From Methylobrevis albus (GTDB taxonomy: Bacteria > Pseudomonadota > Alphaproteobacteria > Rhizobiales > Pleomorphomonadaceae): a stretch of 64,000 nucleotides of DNA. Of this stretch, positions 55,023-63,403 are shown piece after piece. Every line of letters begins with the position of its first letter. Position 1 is the stretch's first letter. Both the position numbers and the translations under genes were made by a program. Below the pieces are notes generated by a model. That model was not told the origin of the DNA. It saw only the letters and a program-made list of their open reading frames with translations, and searched no databases. Location: the NCBI RefSeq assembly GCF_015904235.1, contig NZ_JADZLT010000050.1, positions 248,001 through 312,000 on the forward strand, written 5' to 3'.

Positions 55023-55829
55023 TCAGCCAGACTTCCCCTTCCGCTCGCCCGCGATGCTCTTCTTCAGCGCGTCCATGATGCTGACGACGTTGCCGCCGGA
55101 CGGGGCGGGCTCTGGCTTCGCCTTCGCCGGGCGTTTGCGGCCCTTCTTCTTCGCCGCGATGATTTCGAGCAGCCGCGCCTGCACCGGGTCGCCGACCAAG
55201 TCGGGGGACCACGGCGTGGTGCGCTCGTCGATCAGCCGGGTGACGAGCCTCATCAGCGGCGCCTCCGGCTTCTCCTTGCCGACATTGGCAAAATAGGCGT
55301 CCGCGTCGCGCACCTCGTCGCCGTAGCGCAGCGTCCAGACCACGATACCCTTGCCGCTCGGTTTCAGCATCACGGCGCGCTCGCGGCGATAGAGCACGAG
55401 GCGGGCGATGCCGACCGTCGCGGTCGCCGCCATCGCTTCGCGGATCACCGAGAACGCCTCCTCGCCAACCTTGTCGGTGGGCACGAGATAGTGCGGCTTG
55501 TCGTACCAGATCCAGCCGATGCTGGAGGCCGGCACGAACTTGTCGATGTCGATGGTGCGGGTGCTTTCGAGCGCGACGGCCTCGAGCTCGTCGTCCTCGA
55601 GGATGACGTGGTCGTCCTCGCCGCGCGGGTAGCCCTTGACTTCGTCGCCCTCCTCCACCGGTTCGCCGGTGACGGCGTCGACATAGCGGGCGGCGACCGG
55701 ATTGCCGGTCTTCTCGTTCAGCGTCCGGAAGCGGACCTTCTCGCTCTCGCTGGTTGCCGGCAGCATCGCCACCGGGCACGTCACCAGCGACAGCTTCAGA
55801 TAGCCCTTCCAGAAGGTGCGCGGCGCCAT
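55023..55829 (-). CDS. ku: Ku DNA end-binding protein 2
   Basis: A 268-residue Ku paralog. It begins APRTFWKGYLKLSLVTCPVAML, with YDKPHYLVP and YRRERAVMLKP in the core. It is clearly diverged from Ku 1 and has a shorter basic tail containing KKKGRKRPAKAK near residue 228. Two Ku proteins in one genome are common in rhizobia and can form different homo- or heterodimers. The ATG overlaps the stop of the small gene upstream (TGATG), so their translation is coupled. Transcription converges with ligD. Confidence 0.93.
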   Translation of the reverse strand: MAPRTFWKGYLKLSLVTCPVAMLPATSESEKVRFRTLNEKTGNPVAARYVDAVTGEPVEEGDEVKGYPRGEDDHVILEDDELEAVALESTRTIDIDKFVPASSIGWIWYDKPHYLVPTDKVGEEAFSVIREAMAATATVGIARLVLYRRERAVMLKPSGKGIVVWTLRYGDEVRDADAYFANVGKEKPEAPLMRLVTRLIDERTTPWSPDLVGDPVQARLLEIIAAKKKGRKRPAKAKPEPAPSGGNVVSIMDALKKSIAGERKGKSG

Positions 55830-56098
55830 CAGGCGGTCCTCCCGGCGGCAAGCCGCCGCGACCGGACGAAGTCTTCGGCGACGGCGAGATCCTCGGTCGT
55901 CACGACCGGAACGGGGTCGCTGATCATCGCGAGCAGCGTCTCGCGCGAGATGCGGCCGTCCTCCAGCGCCGCGGCGAGCGCGCCGCGGGTTTCGCGCTCG
56001 GCGCGCAGCAGGGCGGCGAGTGCGAGGATCAGGCGGTCCCGCGCGTCGAAGCCCGCGTCGCCGTCGGTCATTTCACCGCTTCGACCTCGATCCGACAT
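55829..56098 (-). CDS. Unknown 89-residue protein coupled to the second Ku
   Basis: A small protein with no signal peptide or membrane segment. The middle (RDRLILALAALLRAERETRGALAAA) is strongly helical and a C-terminal Arg-rich SRRLAAGR follows; the sequence is acidic at its start. I do not recognise a family. GAGAGGG lies 8 bp before ATG 56098; ATG 56071 is another option. Its stop overlaps the ku2 start as TGATG, and a perfect EcfG promoter stands 51 bp upstream, so it is the first gene of a stress-induced NHEJ operon. A role as Ku partner is inference. Confidence 0.6.
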   Translation of the reverse strand: MSDRGRSGEMTDGDAGFDARDRLILALAALLRAERETRGALAAALEDGRISRETLLAMISDPVPVVTTEDLAVAEDFVRSRRLAAGRTA

Positions 56099-56148
56099 CG
56101 CGCGCACCCTCTCCCCCCGCGAAGGCCGGCCCTTCGCTCCAGCCGTTC

Positions 56149-56173
56149 AACGCGGCGCGAGCCCGCGCGTTCC
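56149..56173 (-). promoter_or_regulatory. EcfG promoter of the orf-ku2 operon
   Basis: On the minus strand GGAAC (56173-56169), 16 bases and CGTT (56152-56149) match the EcfG consensus perfectly. The -10 element ends 51 bp before the preferred ATG at 56098. The same layout stands before the first ku gene, so both NHEJ units are probably under the general stress response. Confidence 0.7.
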
Positions 56174-56250
56174 CGCGGGACGATCGGTGAAAGGGATCGT
56201 CGGGGAGGCGTGCGGTCCGGCGGCTTTTCAGGGCCGGCGCGCTCGCGGAC

Positions 56251-56275
56251 GGAACCTCACCTGCCGCAGGGCATT
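56251..56275 (+). promoter_or_regulatory. Weak EcfG-like element upstream of yihY
   Basis: GGAAC followed by 16 bases and CATT differs by one base from the consensus -10 element. It lies 145 bp before the yihY start, rather far for a promoter. It is listed because the neighbouring operons have clear EcfG sites. Confidence 0.3.
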
Positions 56276-56419
56276 CTCCCCCGAGGGCACTCGCCCCGAT
56301 CGGCTTCCTCCACGGAAACCGGGACGACCGCGGCACCCTTCCCCTCTCGACGCGCGGCCCTGTCGACGCATCGCCCACTCGACGCGCGGCGGACGCGCCT
56401 TGCCAACCGGAGCTCCAGC

Positions 56420-57544
56420 ATGGGCCTGACCGACGAACGCAATGCCTTGCAGCCGGGACGCGGCCGCGACGCCAGGGCGCCGGGCGAAATTCCGGTGGCC
56501 GGCTGGAAGGACATCCTCTGGCGGCTCTACCGCGCCATTTCCGAGGACCGCATCCTGCTGACCGCGGCGGGGGTGACGTTCTACATCATGCTTGCCCTCG
56601 TCCCGACGCTCGCCGCCTTCGTCTCGATCTACGGCCTGTTCAACGACCGGGCGAGCGTCATCCAGCACGTCGAACTGCTCGCCGGGATCGTGCCGCCGGG
56701 CGCGCTCGACATCATCCGCGAGCAGCTCAACCGGCTGACCAGCGAGAGCAACAACACGCTGGGCCTGACGCTGATCTTCTCGCTCGCCGTGGCGCTGTGG
56801 AGCTCCAGCGCCGGCGTCAAGGCGATGTTCGAGGCGATGAACGTCGCCTATCACGAGCGCGAAGAGCGCTCGTTCTTCGTCATCGCGGCCACCGCACTGC
56901 TCTTCACGCTCGGCGGCGCCTTCGCGTCGCTGCTGGTGGTCGCCGCGGTCGTGGTGATGCCGACCGTCGTCGCGCTGCTGCCGATCAGCCCGGGCGTCGA
57001 ATGGACGGTGCGGCTCGGCGCCTATGCCGCGATGTTGCTGGTGCTGTCGTTCGGCATCGCCGCGCTCTACCGCTGGGGGCCGAGCCGCGAGACGGCGCAG
57101 TGGCGCTGGATCACGCCCGGCGCCATCCTCGCCATCGTGCTGCTCGGCGCAACCTCGGTGCTGTTCTCCTGGTACGTCGCCAATTTCACCGACAACAACG
57201 CCACTTACGGCTCGCTCGGTGCGGCGATCGGCCTGATGACCTGGCTGTGGATCTCCGTCACCCTCGTCATCGTCGGCGCCGAGCTCAATTCCGAGATCGA
57301 GCACCAGACCGCCCGCGATTCCACCACCGGCCCCGAACTGCCGCTCGGAGCCCGCGGCGCCCACATGGCCGACAGCGTCGGCCGCGTCTGGCCGCCGGCA
57401 CGGGAGGAAGTCGAGGTGGTCGCTGCCGCGCCATCCGCAGCACAGCCGCGCGCGCAACTCGGCTCGGTGCTCGATACCCTCGCCGTAGCGCTGCCGGCGG
57501 CGGCAGCGGTGCTGATGCTGGCGACACGGCGGCGACGGAGTTGA
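56420..57544 (+). CDS. YihY/virulence factor BrkB family membrane protein
   Basis: A 374-residue inner-membrane protein. The family's TAAGVTFYIMLALVPTLAAFVSIYG segment lies near residue 50, ALWSSSAGVKAMFEAMNVAY near 130, and FTDNNATYGSLGAAIGLMTWLW near 255. It has six hydrophobic segments and a variable C-terminal tail with a last hydrophobic stretch before RRRRS. The function of the family is not settled. It is divergent from the orf-ku2 operon and stands alone. Confidence 0.88.
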   Translation: MGLTDERNALQPGRGRDARAPGEIPVAGWKDILWRLYRAISEDRILLTAAGVTFYIMLALVPTLAAFVSIYGLFNDRASVIQHVELLAGIVPPGALDIIREQLNRLTSESNNTLGLTLIFSLAVALWSSSAGVKAMFEAMNVAYHEREERSFFVIAATALLFTLGGAFASLLVVAAVVVMPTVVALLPISPGVEWTVRLGAYAAMLLVLSFGIAALYRWGPSRETAQWRWITPGAILAIVLLGATSVLFSWYVANFTDNNATYGSLGAAIGLMTWLWISVTLVIVGAELNSEIEHQTARDSTTGPELPLGARGAHMADSVGRVWPPAREEVEVVAAAPSAAQPRAQLGSVLDTLAVALPAAAAVLMLATRRRRS

Positions 57545-57653
57545 GGGGCGGGAACGGCAGCCAGGTTGATTGCGGCCGTCCAAACTGACGACCCGACCTC
57601 GCCGGGCCGCTTCTCCCGCTGAAGTTGACACGACAAGAGCAGGAATGGCTCGG

Positions 57654-60600
57654 TTAGCCCTTCGTTGCGCCGGGCTGCAAATCGCCGCCATCCCGTTTGC
57701 CGACAATGCGCTTCAGCACTCCCAAAAAGTCGTCGACGAAGGTGAAGATCACCGGGATGACGAGCAGGCTGAGGAAGGTGGAGGTGATCAGGCCGCCGAT
57801 CACCACGATCGCCATCGGCTGACGGAAGCTGGAATCGCCGCCGGTCAGCGCCATCGCCACGGGCAGCATGCCGCCGCCCATCGCGATGGTGGTCATGATG
57901 ATCGGGCGGGCGCGCTTGTGGCAGGCGTCGACGAGGGCATCTAAGCGCGACATGCCCTCGCGCCGCATCACGATCGCGTACTCGACCAGCAGGATCGAGT
58001 TCTTCGTCACGATGCCCATCAGCATCAGCAGGCCGATCACCGCCGACATCGAGAAGCTGGTGTCGGTCAGGACGAGCGGCAGCAAGGCGCCGCCGAGCGC
58101 CAGCGGCAGCGCCATCAGGATCGTCACCGGCTGCAGGAAGTCGTGGAAGAGCAGCACCAGCACGGCGTAGATGCAGAAGACGCCGATCGCCATGGCGAGG
58201 CCGAAGCTCTCGAACAGTTCGGAACTGCGCTGCAACTCGCCCTGCTCGACCAGCAGCACGCCGTCCGGCAGGTTCTCGAAGGCCGGCAGGGCCTGTGCTT
58301 CACTGTAGACGTCGTTGAGGATGCGCCCGTTCAGCTCGACGGCGAGCGACACGTTGCGCGACCGATCGATGCGGTCGATCTGCGATGGGCCGCTGCCGAA
58401 GCGGATTTCGGCGACGGAGCCGAGATCGACGCTGCCGTTCGTGCCGGCGACGCGCAGGTTGGCGATATCGTCCAGCGTGGTCCGGTTCTTCGGGTCGAAC
58501 CGCACGCGGATCGAGATCTGCCGCTGCGGCAGGTTGAGCTTCGCCATCGACGCGGAGTAGTCGCCGTTCGTCGCGACGCGCGCCACTTCGGCAATCGACT
58601 CCGACGTGACCCCCAGCGCCGCCGCGCGCGCGAAATCGGGTGCGATCTGCACTTCCGGCGCCTGCAGCGATGCACTGGACGTGACGGCGCCGATCCCGGA
58701 AAGCGAGCGCAACTCCTCCTCGAGCGCGGAGGCCGCCTGTTCGAGGAGGGCGGAATCGTCGCCGGACAGGACGATCTCCAGCGTCGTCCCGTTGCCTCCC
58801 GACCCGACTTCGACCCGCGCGCCCGGCAGCTCTGCCAACGCCTGCCGGATGTCGCCTTCGACGAGAGACTGGTTCCGGTCGCGGTCGTTGATGTTGGTCA
58901 GATCGACGACGAGCGTCGCCGTCGTCGGATCGCTCGCCGTCGACGAATCCATGCCGCCGCCCGTGGTCGCAGATCCGACCGCCGTGAACACCTTCGTCAC
59001 GTCGGGCACAGCCGCGATGATCTCGGCGGCGCGCCGCGCGATCGCGTCGGTCTGCGCGATCGTGCTGCCGGGCTGCAACGTCAGCGTCACCTGGGTCTGG
59101 GAATTGTCGGACGCGGGGAGGAAGCCCGACTTCAGGAACGGGATCGTCGACAGCGACAGGCCGAGGAACACGCAGACCCCGAGAATGGTCAGCTTGCGAT
59201 ACCGCAGACAGGTCCTGACGACGGCCATGTAGGCCTTCATCAGCCGGCCGTCCTTCTGCTCGACCGGATGCACCTTCATCATGTAGGCCGCCATCATCGG
59301 CGTCAGCAGCCGCGCCACCAGCAGCGAGGCGACGACCGCCACCGCGGCGGTGACGCCAAACTGGCGGAAGACGAGCCCGGCGATGCCGCTCATGAAGGCG
59401 GTCGGCAGGAACACCGCGACCAGCGTGAAGGTCGTGGCGATGACGGCGAGCCCGATCTCGTCGGCGGCCTCCAGCGCCGCGTCGATCGGCGTTTTTCCCA
59501 TCTGCAGGTGGCGGGCGATGTTCTCGACCTCGACGATCGCGTCATCGACCAGAATGCCGACGACCAGGGAGAGCGCGAGCAGCGTCACCGTGTTGAGGCT
59601 GAAGTCCATCAGGTACATGACGAGGAAGGTGGGGATGATCGACAGGGGCAGCGCGACCGCGGCGAGGAAGGTCGCCCGCCAGTCGCGCAGGAACAGCCAG
59701 ACCACGAAGATCGCAAGCGCTGCGCCTTCGTAGAGCATGTGCATCGAGCCTTCGTAGTTGTCGATGATCGGCCCGACCGTGTTATAGGCCTCGATGATCT
59801 CCACTTCCGGGTGTTCGGCGGCGAACGCTGCGATCGCCGACTGGATATCGGCCGCCACGCCGGTGTCGGAAAAGCCGTTGGACCGCTTGACCTGGACGCC
59901 GATCACCGGCTGGCCATCGAAATAGGCGAGCGACGACCGGTCGGAAAAGCTGTCCGTCACCTCGCCGATCTCGTCGAGGCGAACCAGTTCGCCGCTCGCG
60001 AGCGAGATCGTGATCGCCTTCAGCTCCTCGAGCGTCTCGACGGACCCGAGCACACGGATGGTCTGCCGGCCGTCGCCGATCTCCGCCCGGCCGCCCGACG
60101 TATCGGCCTGCACCGCCCTCAGGCTCGACGAAACGCTCGCCGCCGTGATGCCGAGCGATCCCATGATCTGCGGGTTGAGATCGACGTGGATTTCGCGATC
60201 GATCCCGCCGAGACGGCTGACCTCGCCAACGCCGGAGACCGACAGCAAGGCCCGGGTCATCTCGTTGTCGACGAACCAGGACAGTTCCGTCTCGTTGAGC
60301 TGGACCGAACGCACCGCATAGGTCAGGAGCGGCGAGCCCTGCACCGTCACCTTGGTCACGTTCGGCGACTGCATCGCGGACGGCAGGTCGCCCGCCACGC
60401 TGTCGACGGCGTTGCGGACCTCGTTCAGGGCCGCCTCGCTGTCCTTCTCGAGCTGGAAGGACACGCGGATCGACACCGATCCGTCGGTGATCGTCGTCGT
60501 GATGTGGTCGAGGAGACTGAGGGACGCGAGGCTGTCCTCGATCTTGCGGGCGACTTCCGTTTCGAGCTGGGTCGGGGCCGCGCCTTCGAGCGAGGCGGAG

Positions 60601-60740
60601 ACCGTGATCGTCGGAAGGTCCATGTCCATGAAGTTCTGCACCGCGAGCCTGTCGAAGGCGAGCAGGCCGCCGATGGTCAGGAGCACGAACAGCAGGATCG
60701 ACGGAACGGGATTGTGGATCGACCAGGCGGAGAAGTTCAC
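57654..60740 (-). CDS. RND efflux transporter, AcrB/MdtB-like (HAE1 family)
   Basis: A 1028-residue inner-membrane proton-driven pump of normal family length. The N-terminal NPVPSILLFVLLTIGG helix, the proton-relay GILVDDAIVEVENI segment in TM4 (equivalent to the AcrB Asp pair) and a C-terminal GIVTKNSILLVEYA repeat are present. The start is a GTG whose first base pairs overlap the adaptor stop (GTGA). With the adaptor and outer-membrane factor it forms a three-part efflux machine for unknown drugs or metabolites. Confidence 0.94.
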   Translation of the reverse strand: MNFSAWSIHNPVPSILLFVLLTIGGLLAFDRLAVQNFMDMDLPTITVSASLEGAAPTQLETEVARKIEDSLASLSLLDHITTTITDGSVSIRVSFQLEKDSEAALNEVRNAVDSVAGDLPSAMQSPNVTKVTVQGSPLLTYAVRSVQLNETELSWFVDNEMTRALLSVSGVGEVSRLGGIDREIHVDLNPQIMGSLGITAASVSSSLRAVQADTSGGRAEIGDGRQTIRVLGSVETLEELKAITISLASGELVRLDEIGEVTDSFSDRSSLAYFDGQPVIGVQVKRSNGFSDTGVAADIQSAIAAFAAEHPEVEIIEAYNTVGPIIDNYEGSMHMLYEGAALAIFVVWLFLRDWRATFLAAVALPLSIIPTFLVMYLMDFSLNTVTLLALSLVVGILVDDAIVEVENIARHLQMGKTPIDAALEAADEIGLAVIATTFTLVAVFLPTAFMSGIAGLVFRQFGVTAAVAVVASLLVARLLTPMMAAYMMKVHPVEQKDGRLMKAYMAVVRTCLRYRKLTILGVCVFLGLSLSTIPFLKSGFLPASDNSQTQVTLTLQPGSTIAQTDAIARRAAEIIAAVPDVTKVFTAVGSATTGGGMDSSTASDPTTATLVVDLTNINDRDRNQSLVEGDIRQALAELPGARVEVGSGGNGTTLEIVLSGDDSALLEQAASALEEELRSLSGIGAVTSSASLQAPEVQIAPDFARAAALGVTSESIAEVARVATNGDYSASMAKLNLPQRQISIRVRFDPKNRTTLDDIANLRVAGTNGSVDLGSVAEIRFGSGPSQIDRIDRSRNVSLAVELNGRILNDVYSEAQALPAFENLPDGVLLVEQGELQRSSELFESFGLAMAIGVFCIYAVLVLLFHDFLQPVTILMALPLALGGALLPLVLTDTSFSMSAVIGLLMLMGIVTKNSILLVEYAIVMRREGMSRLDALVDACHKRARPIIMTTIAMGGGMLPVAMALTGGDSSFRQPMAIVVIGGLITSTFLSLLVIPVIFTFVDDFLGVLKRIVGKRDGGDLQPGATKG

Positions 60741-61813
60741 TGCGCTTCTCCTTCGACCCTGACGAGGGCGTTGTCCGACAGGAAGGCGCCGCCCGACCTG
60801 ACGACGCGAGCCGCTTCGTCGATGCCGGACAGGATCTCGACGTCGCCGGCATTGCGCCGGCCGGTCTCGACCCGCACGCGCCTGACGCGGCTTTCCTCGT
60901 TGACCGTGAATACGTAGTTGAGGCCGTCGCGGAACAGGAGCGACGTCTCCGGCACGGTCAGCGCCGGCGTTGTCTGGAGCTCGATGCGCCCCGTCGCGTA
61001 GAGGCCGCTCGGGGGTGTCCGGCCTGTCGGCAGCGTGACATAGACGATCGCCCGCCCGGTACTGGTGCTGACGGTGGGTCCGACCAGGCGGACCTTGCCT
61101 TCGATGCGCGTGCCGTCCGGTCCGTCGATCGCGGCGACGAGGCCCTCCTTCATGCCGCGCAGATAGCGGGCCGAGACTTCGGCCTGCCATTCGACGCGCT
61201 GCTGCCGCACGAGACGGAACAGCTCGGTGCCGGACGAGACAACCGCGCCGAGTTGCGCCGACCGTGACGTGATCAGCCCGTCGTCGACCGCGGTGATGAT
61301 CGTCTGGTCGACCTTGATCCGCTGGCCATCCAGCACGGCTTCGGCCGAGGCGAGGCTCGCCGTCGCCGTCTGCTCGCCGATCAGGTAGTCGTTGACCTGC
61401 TCGTCGGACAGCGCGCCGCTGCCCTGGACTTTTCGCGCCCGCGCGGCATTCGCCTGCGCCTTGGCGAGATCCGCCGTGGCGGTTTCGACGGCCGCTTCCT
61501 GCTGGCGCAGTTCCGCGAGCGCGGATTCCTGCGCCAGCCTGACGAGGGGCTGGCCTTTCGAGACCACCGATCCGACATCGACGAGGACCTCGGTGATGCG
61601 CAGGCCGCCGATCTCCGAGGCGATGACCGCCTCATGCCAGGGCTTCAGCCAGCCGCTGGCCGGCACCGTCTCGGCCCACTGGCGCGCCACCGGCCGAACC
61701 ACGGCGACGGTGAGCGCGGCCGCCTCGGTCTGCTGCTGCGCATGGGAGGGATGACCGGCGAACGGGACGACTGCCCCGGCGAGCAGGACGACGAGGAGAG
61801 GCGCGAGCCGCAT
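60737..61813 (-). CDS. RND efflux periplasmic adaptor subunit
   Basis: A 358-residue membrane fusion protein with a signal peptide ending near HPSHAQ. It contains the lipoyl halves (EIGGLRITEVLVDVGSVVSKGQ near residue 66), a helical hairpin of about 70 residues, and beta-barrel and membrane-proximal parts. It links the pump encoded downstream to the outer-membrane factor encoded upstream. The ATG overlaps the outer-membrane factor stop (TGATG), and its own stop overlaps the pump start. Confidence 0.92.
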   Translation of the reverse strand: MRLAPLLVVLLAGAVVPFAGHPSHAQQQTEAAALTVAVVRPVARQWAETVPASGWLKPWHEAVIASEIGGLRITEVLVDVGSVVSKGQPLVRLAQESALAELRQQEAAVETATADLAKAQANAARARKVQGSGALSDEQVNDYLIGEQTATASLASAEAVLDGQRIKVDQTIITAVDDGLITSRSAQLGAVVSSGTELFRLVRQQRVEWQAEVSARYLRGMKEGLVAAIDGPDGTRIEGKVRLVGPTVSTSTGRAIVYVTLPTGRTPPSGLYATGRIELQTTPALTVPETSLLFRDGLNYVFTVNEESRVRRVRVETGRRNAGDVEILSGIDEAARVVRSGGAFLSDNALVRVEGEAQ

Positions 61814-63255
61814 CAATTGAGTCCCTGGGGTCTGGTCTGGTCCGCGGTCGCGGTCAGCATGGCCGCATCCCAGCCGCCGCCGAGCGCCTTGTAGAGGGCG
61901 ATCCAGTAGCGGACGGCGTCGCGCCGGATCTCGATCAGCGTGATCTCCGACGACTGCGCGGATCGGCGGGCTTCCTCGCGGTCGAGCAGGCTGGTACCGC
62001 CGGCGCGCCAGTTGGCGTCGATGGAGGTGAAGTAGGAGCGATAGTTGCGGGCGGCGACGCCGGCGTCGCCGATCCGCCGGCGCGAACTGTCGATCCGCAC
62101 CAGGGCGGTCTCGACCTCGGCGATGGCGCTGAGCACGCCGGACTTGTAGCCGGCGACGGCCGCGTCGTAGTCGGCGATCGCGATCTTCACCGAGGCCCGG
62201 CGCGATCCGCCGTCGAAGAGGGGGACCGTCAGCGCCGGACCGAACGACCACGGGGCGGACGTGCCGGTCAGCGTCGAACTATCGATCGAAACCGAGCCGC
62301 CGAGGCTGAGGCTCGGATAGAGATCGGCTTTGGCTGCGCCGACATCGGCGATGGCGGCCGCGACGTCGAGTTCGAGGGCGCCGATATCAGGACGCTGTCG
62401 CAGGGCTTCGGCCGGCACCGCGGCGAGGCGCAGGTTCTTCGGCGCCGGGATGCCGCCCTTGCCCTTGCCAAGGAGCGCGCGGACCCGCGGCTCGTCACCC
62501 CCGGTGAGCTCGGCCAGCGACTTGATCAGTACGTCGCATTCGGCCTGCTGCGCGGTCAGCGTCGACGAGGACGCCGCGGCGCTGGCCCGCGCGAGCGCGA
62601 GGTCGGCGGTCGAGGTCAGGCCGGAGTCGGTCGCCGTTTCCGTTGCCCGGATGGTCTCGCGCTGCGAGGCGAGTTCGCCCCGGTAGGCGGCTTCGATCTG
62701 CCGGCACGCCCGGTACTGGACGTAGTAGTCCGCGACCTCCGCGGCGAGCGACACGCGGGCGTCGTGCCAGTTGGCGATCTGCTGGTCGACCCTCAGGCGC
62801 GCCGCCGCGCGCTCCTGCCGGCTCTTGCCGAACAGGTCGAGTTCCCAGGAGGCGTCGAGCCCGCCATAGGTTGTGGTCGACGCCGCGATGCGGTTTGCCC
62901 TCTCGCCGCCGGTGCCCGAGCGGGACACGCCGCCGGATCCGTCGAGCACCGGGAACGAACCGGCATCCGCCGAGGCCAGGGTGGCGCGGGCCCGTTCGAT
63001 GTCGGCGGCCGCGGCCTCGAGGCTCGGGTTCTCGGCCTGGGCATGGCCGATCAGCGACGTCAGCGACGGGTCGCCGAAGCTGGACCACCACGACACGAGG
63101 CTGGCCGTCTGGCCCTTGTGCGGCAGCGTCGCGTGCCAGACGTTTGCGACCTTGACGTCGGCCGAGCGCAGTTCCGCAAAGCTCGCGCATCCCGGCAGAA
63201 GCAGGAGCGCGAAAACCAGTCCGGCTCCGGATACTCTTGTTCGGACATTTTCCAT
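61813..63255 (-). CDS. Outer-membrane efflux lipoprotein, NodT/TolC family
   Basis: A 480-residue outer-membrane factor. The lipobox LLPGCA near residue 22 marks a lipoprotein. The WWSSFGDPSLTSLIGHAQAEN stretch and the second-half PLFDGGSRRASV motif are typical of NodT-type proteins. The ATG at 63255 is preferred to the TTG one codon before it. It is the first gene of a three-gene efflux operon, divergent from the response regulator gene, which likely controls it. Confidence 0.92.
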   Translation of the reverse strand: MENVRTRVSGAGLVFALLLLPGCASFAELRSADVKVANVWHATLPHKGQTASLVSWWSSFGDPSLTSLIGHAQAENPSLEAAAADIERARATLASADAGSFPVLDGSGGVSRSGTGGERANRIAASTTTYGGLDASWELDLFGKSRQERAAARLRVDQQIANWHDARVSLAAEVADYYVQYRACRQIEAAYRGELASQRETIRATETATDSGLTSTADLALARASAAASSSTLTAQQAECDVLIKSLAELTGGDEPRVRALLGKGKGGIPAPKNLRLAAVPAEALRQRPDIGALELDVAAAIADVGAAKADLYPSLSLGGSVSIDSSTLTGTSAPWSFGPALTVPLFDGGSRRASVKIAIADYDAAVAGYKSGVLSAIAEVETALVRIDSSRRRIGDAGVAARNYRSYFTSIDANWRAGGTSLLDREEARRSAQSSEITLIEIRRDAVRYWIALYKALGGGWDAAMLTATADQTRPQGLN

Positions 63256-63304
63256 CAATACGCCGCACGGTCAGGTGAATGTCCGCGAGCAGTAGCCGAT
63301 CGAA

Positions 63305-63332
63305 CGTTAAGTGGCGTCAAACCACCGTTAAG
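63305..63332. promoter_or_regulatory. Tandem CGTTAAG repeats between efflux operon and response regulator
   Basis: CGTTAAG occurs at 63305-63311 and again at 63326-63332, exactly 21 bp apart, which is two helical turns. GTGG and CCAC lie as an inverted pair between them. Tandem heptamers at this spacing are the usual binding pattern of OmpR/PhoB-type regulators, and such a gene starts 72 bp downstream. Confidence 0.5.
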
Positions 63333-63403
63333 ATAGGTAAATTTCTGGATCCGCGACGATTTTGTCTTGTATCACTCGGGACCCCGACGAACGAGCTTTG
63401 CGC

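Larger units (their letters stand above)
56099..56419. other. 321-bp divergent region between the ku2 operon and yihY
   Basis: No credible gene is present. It contains a perfect minus-strand EcfG promoter at 56149-56173 and a weaker plus-strand EcfG-like site, GGAAC-N16-CATT, at 56251-56275. Near the yihY start there is a direct repeat of CTCGACGCGCGG. The rest is GC-rich and unremarkable. Confidence 0.65.
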
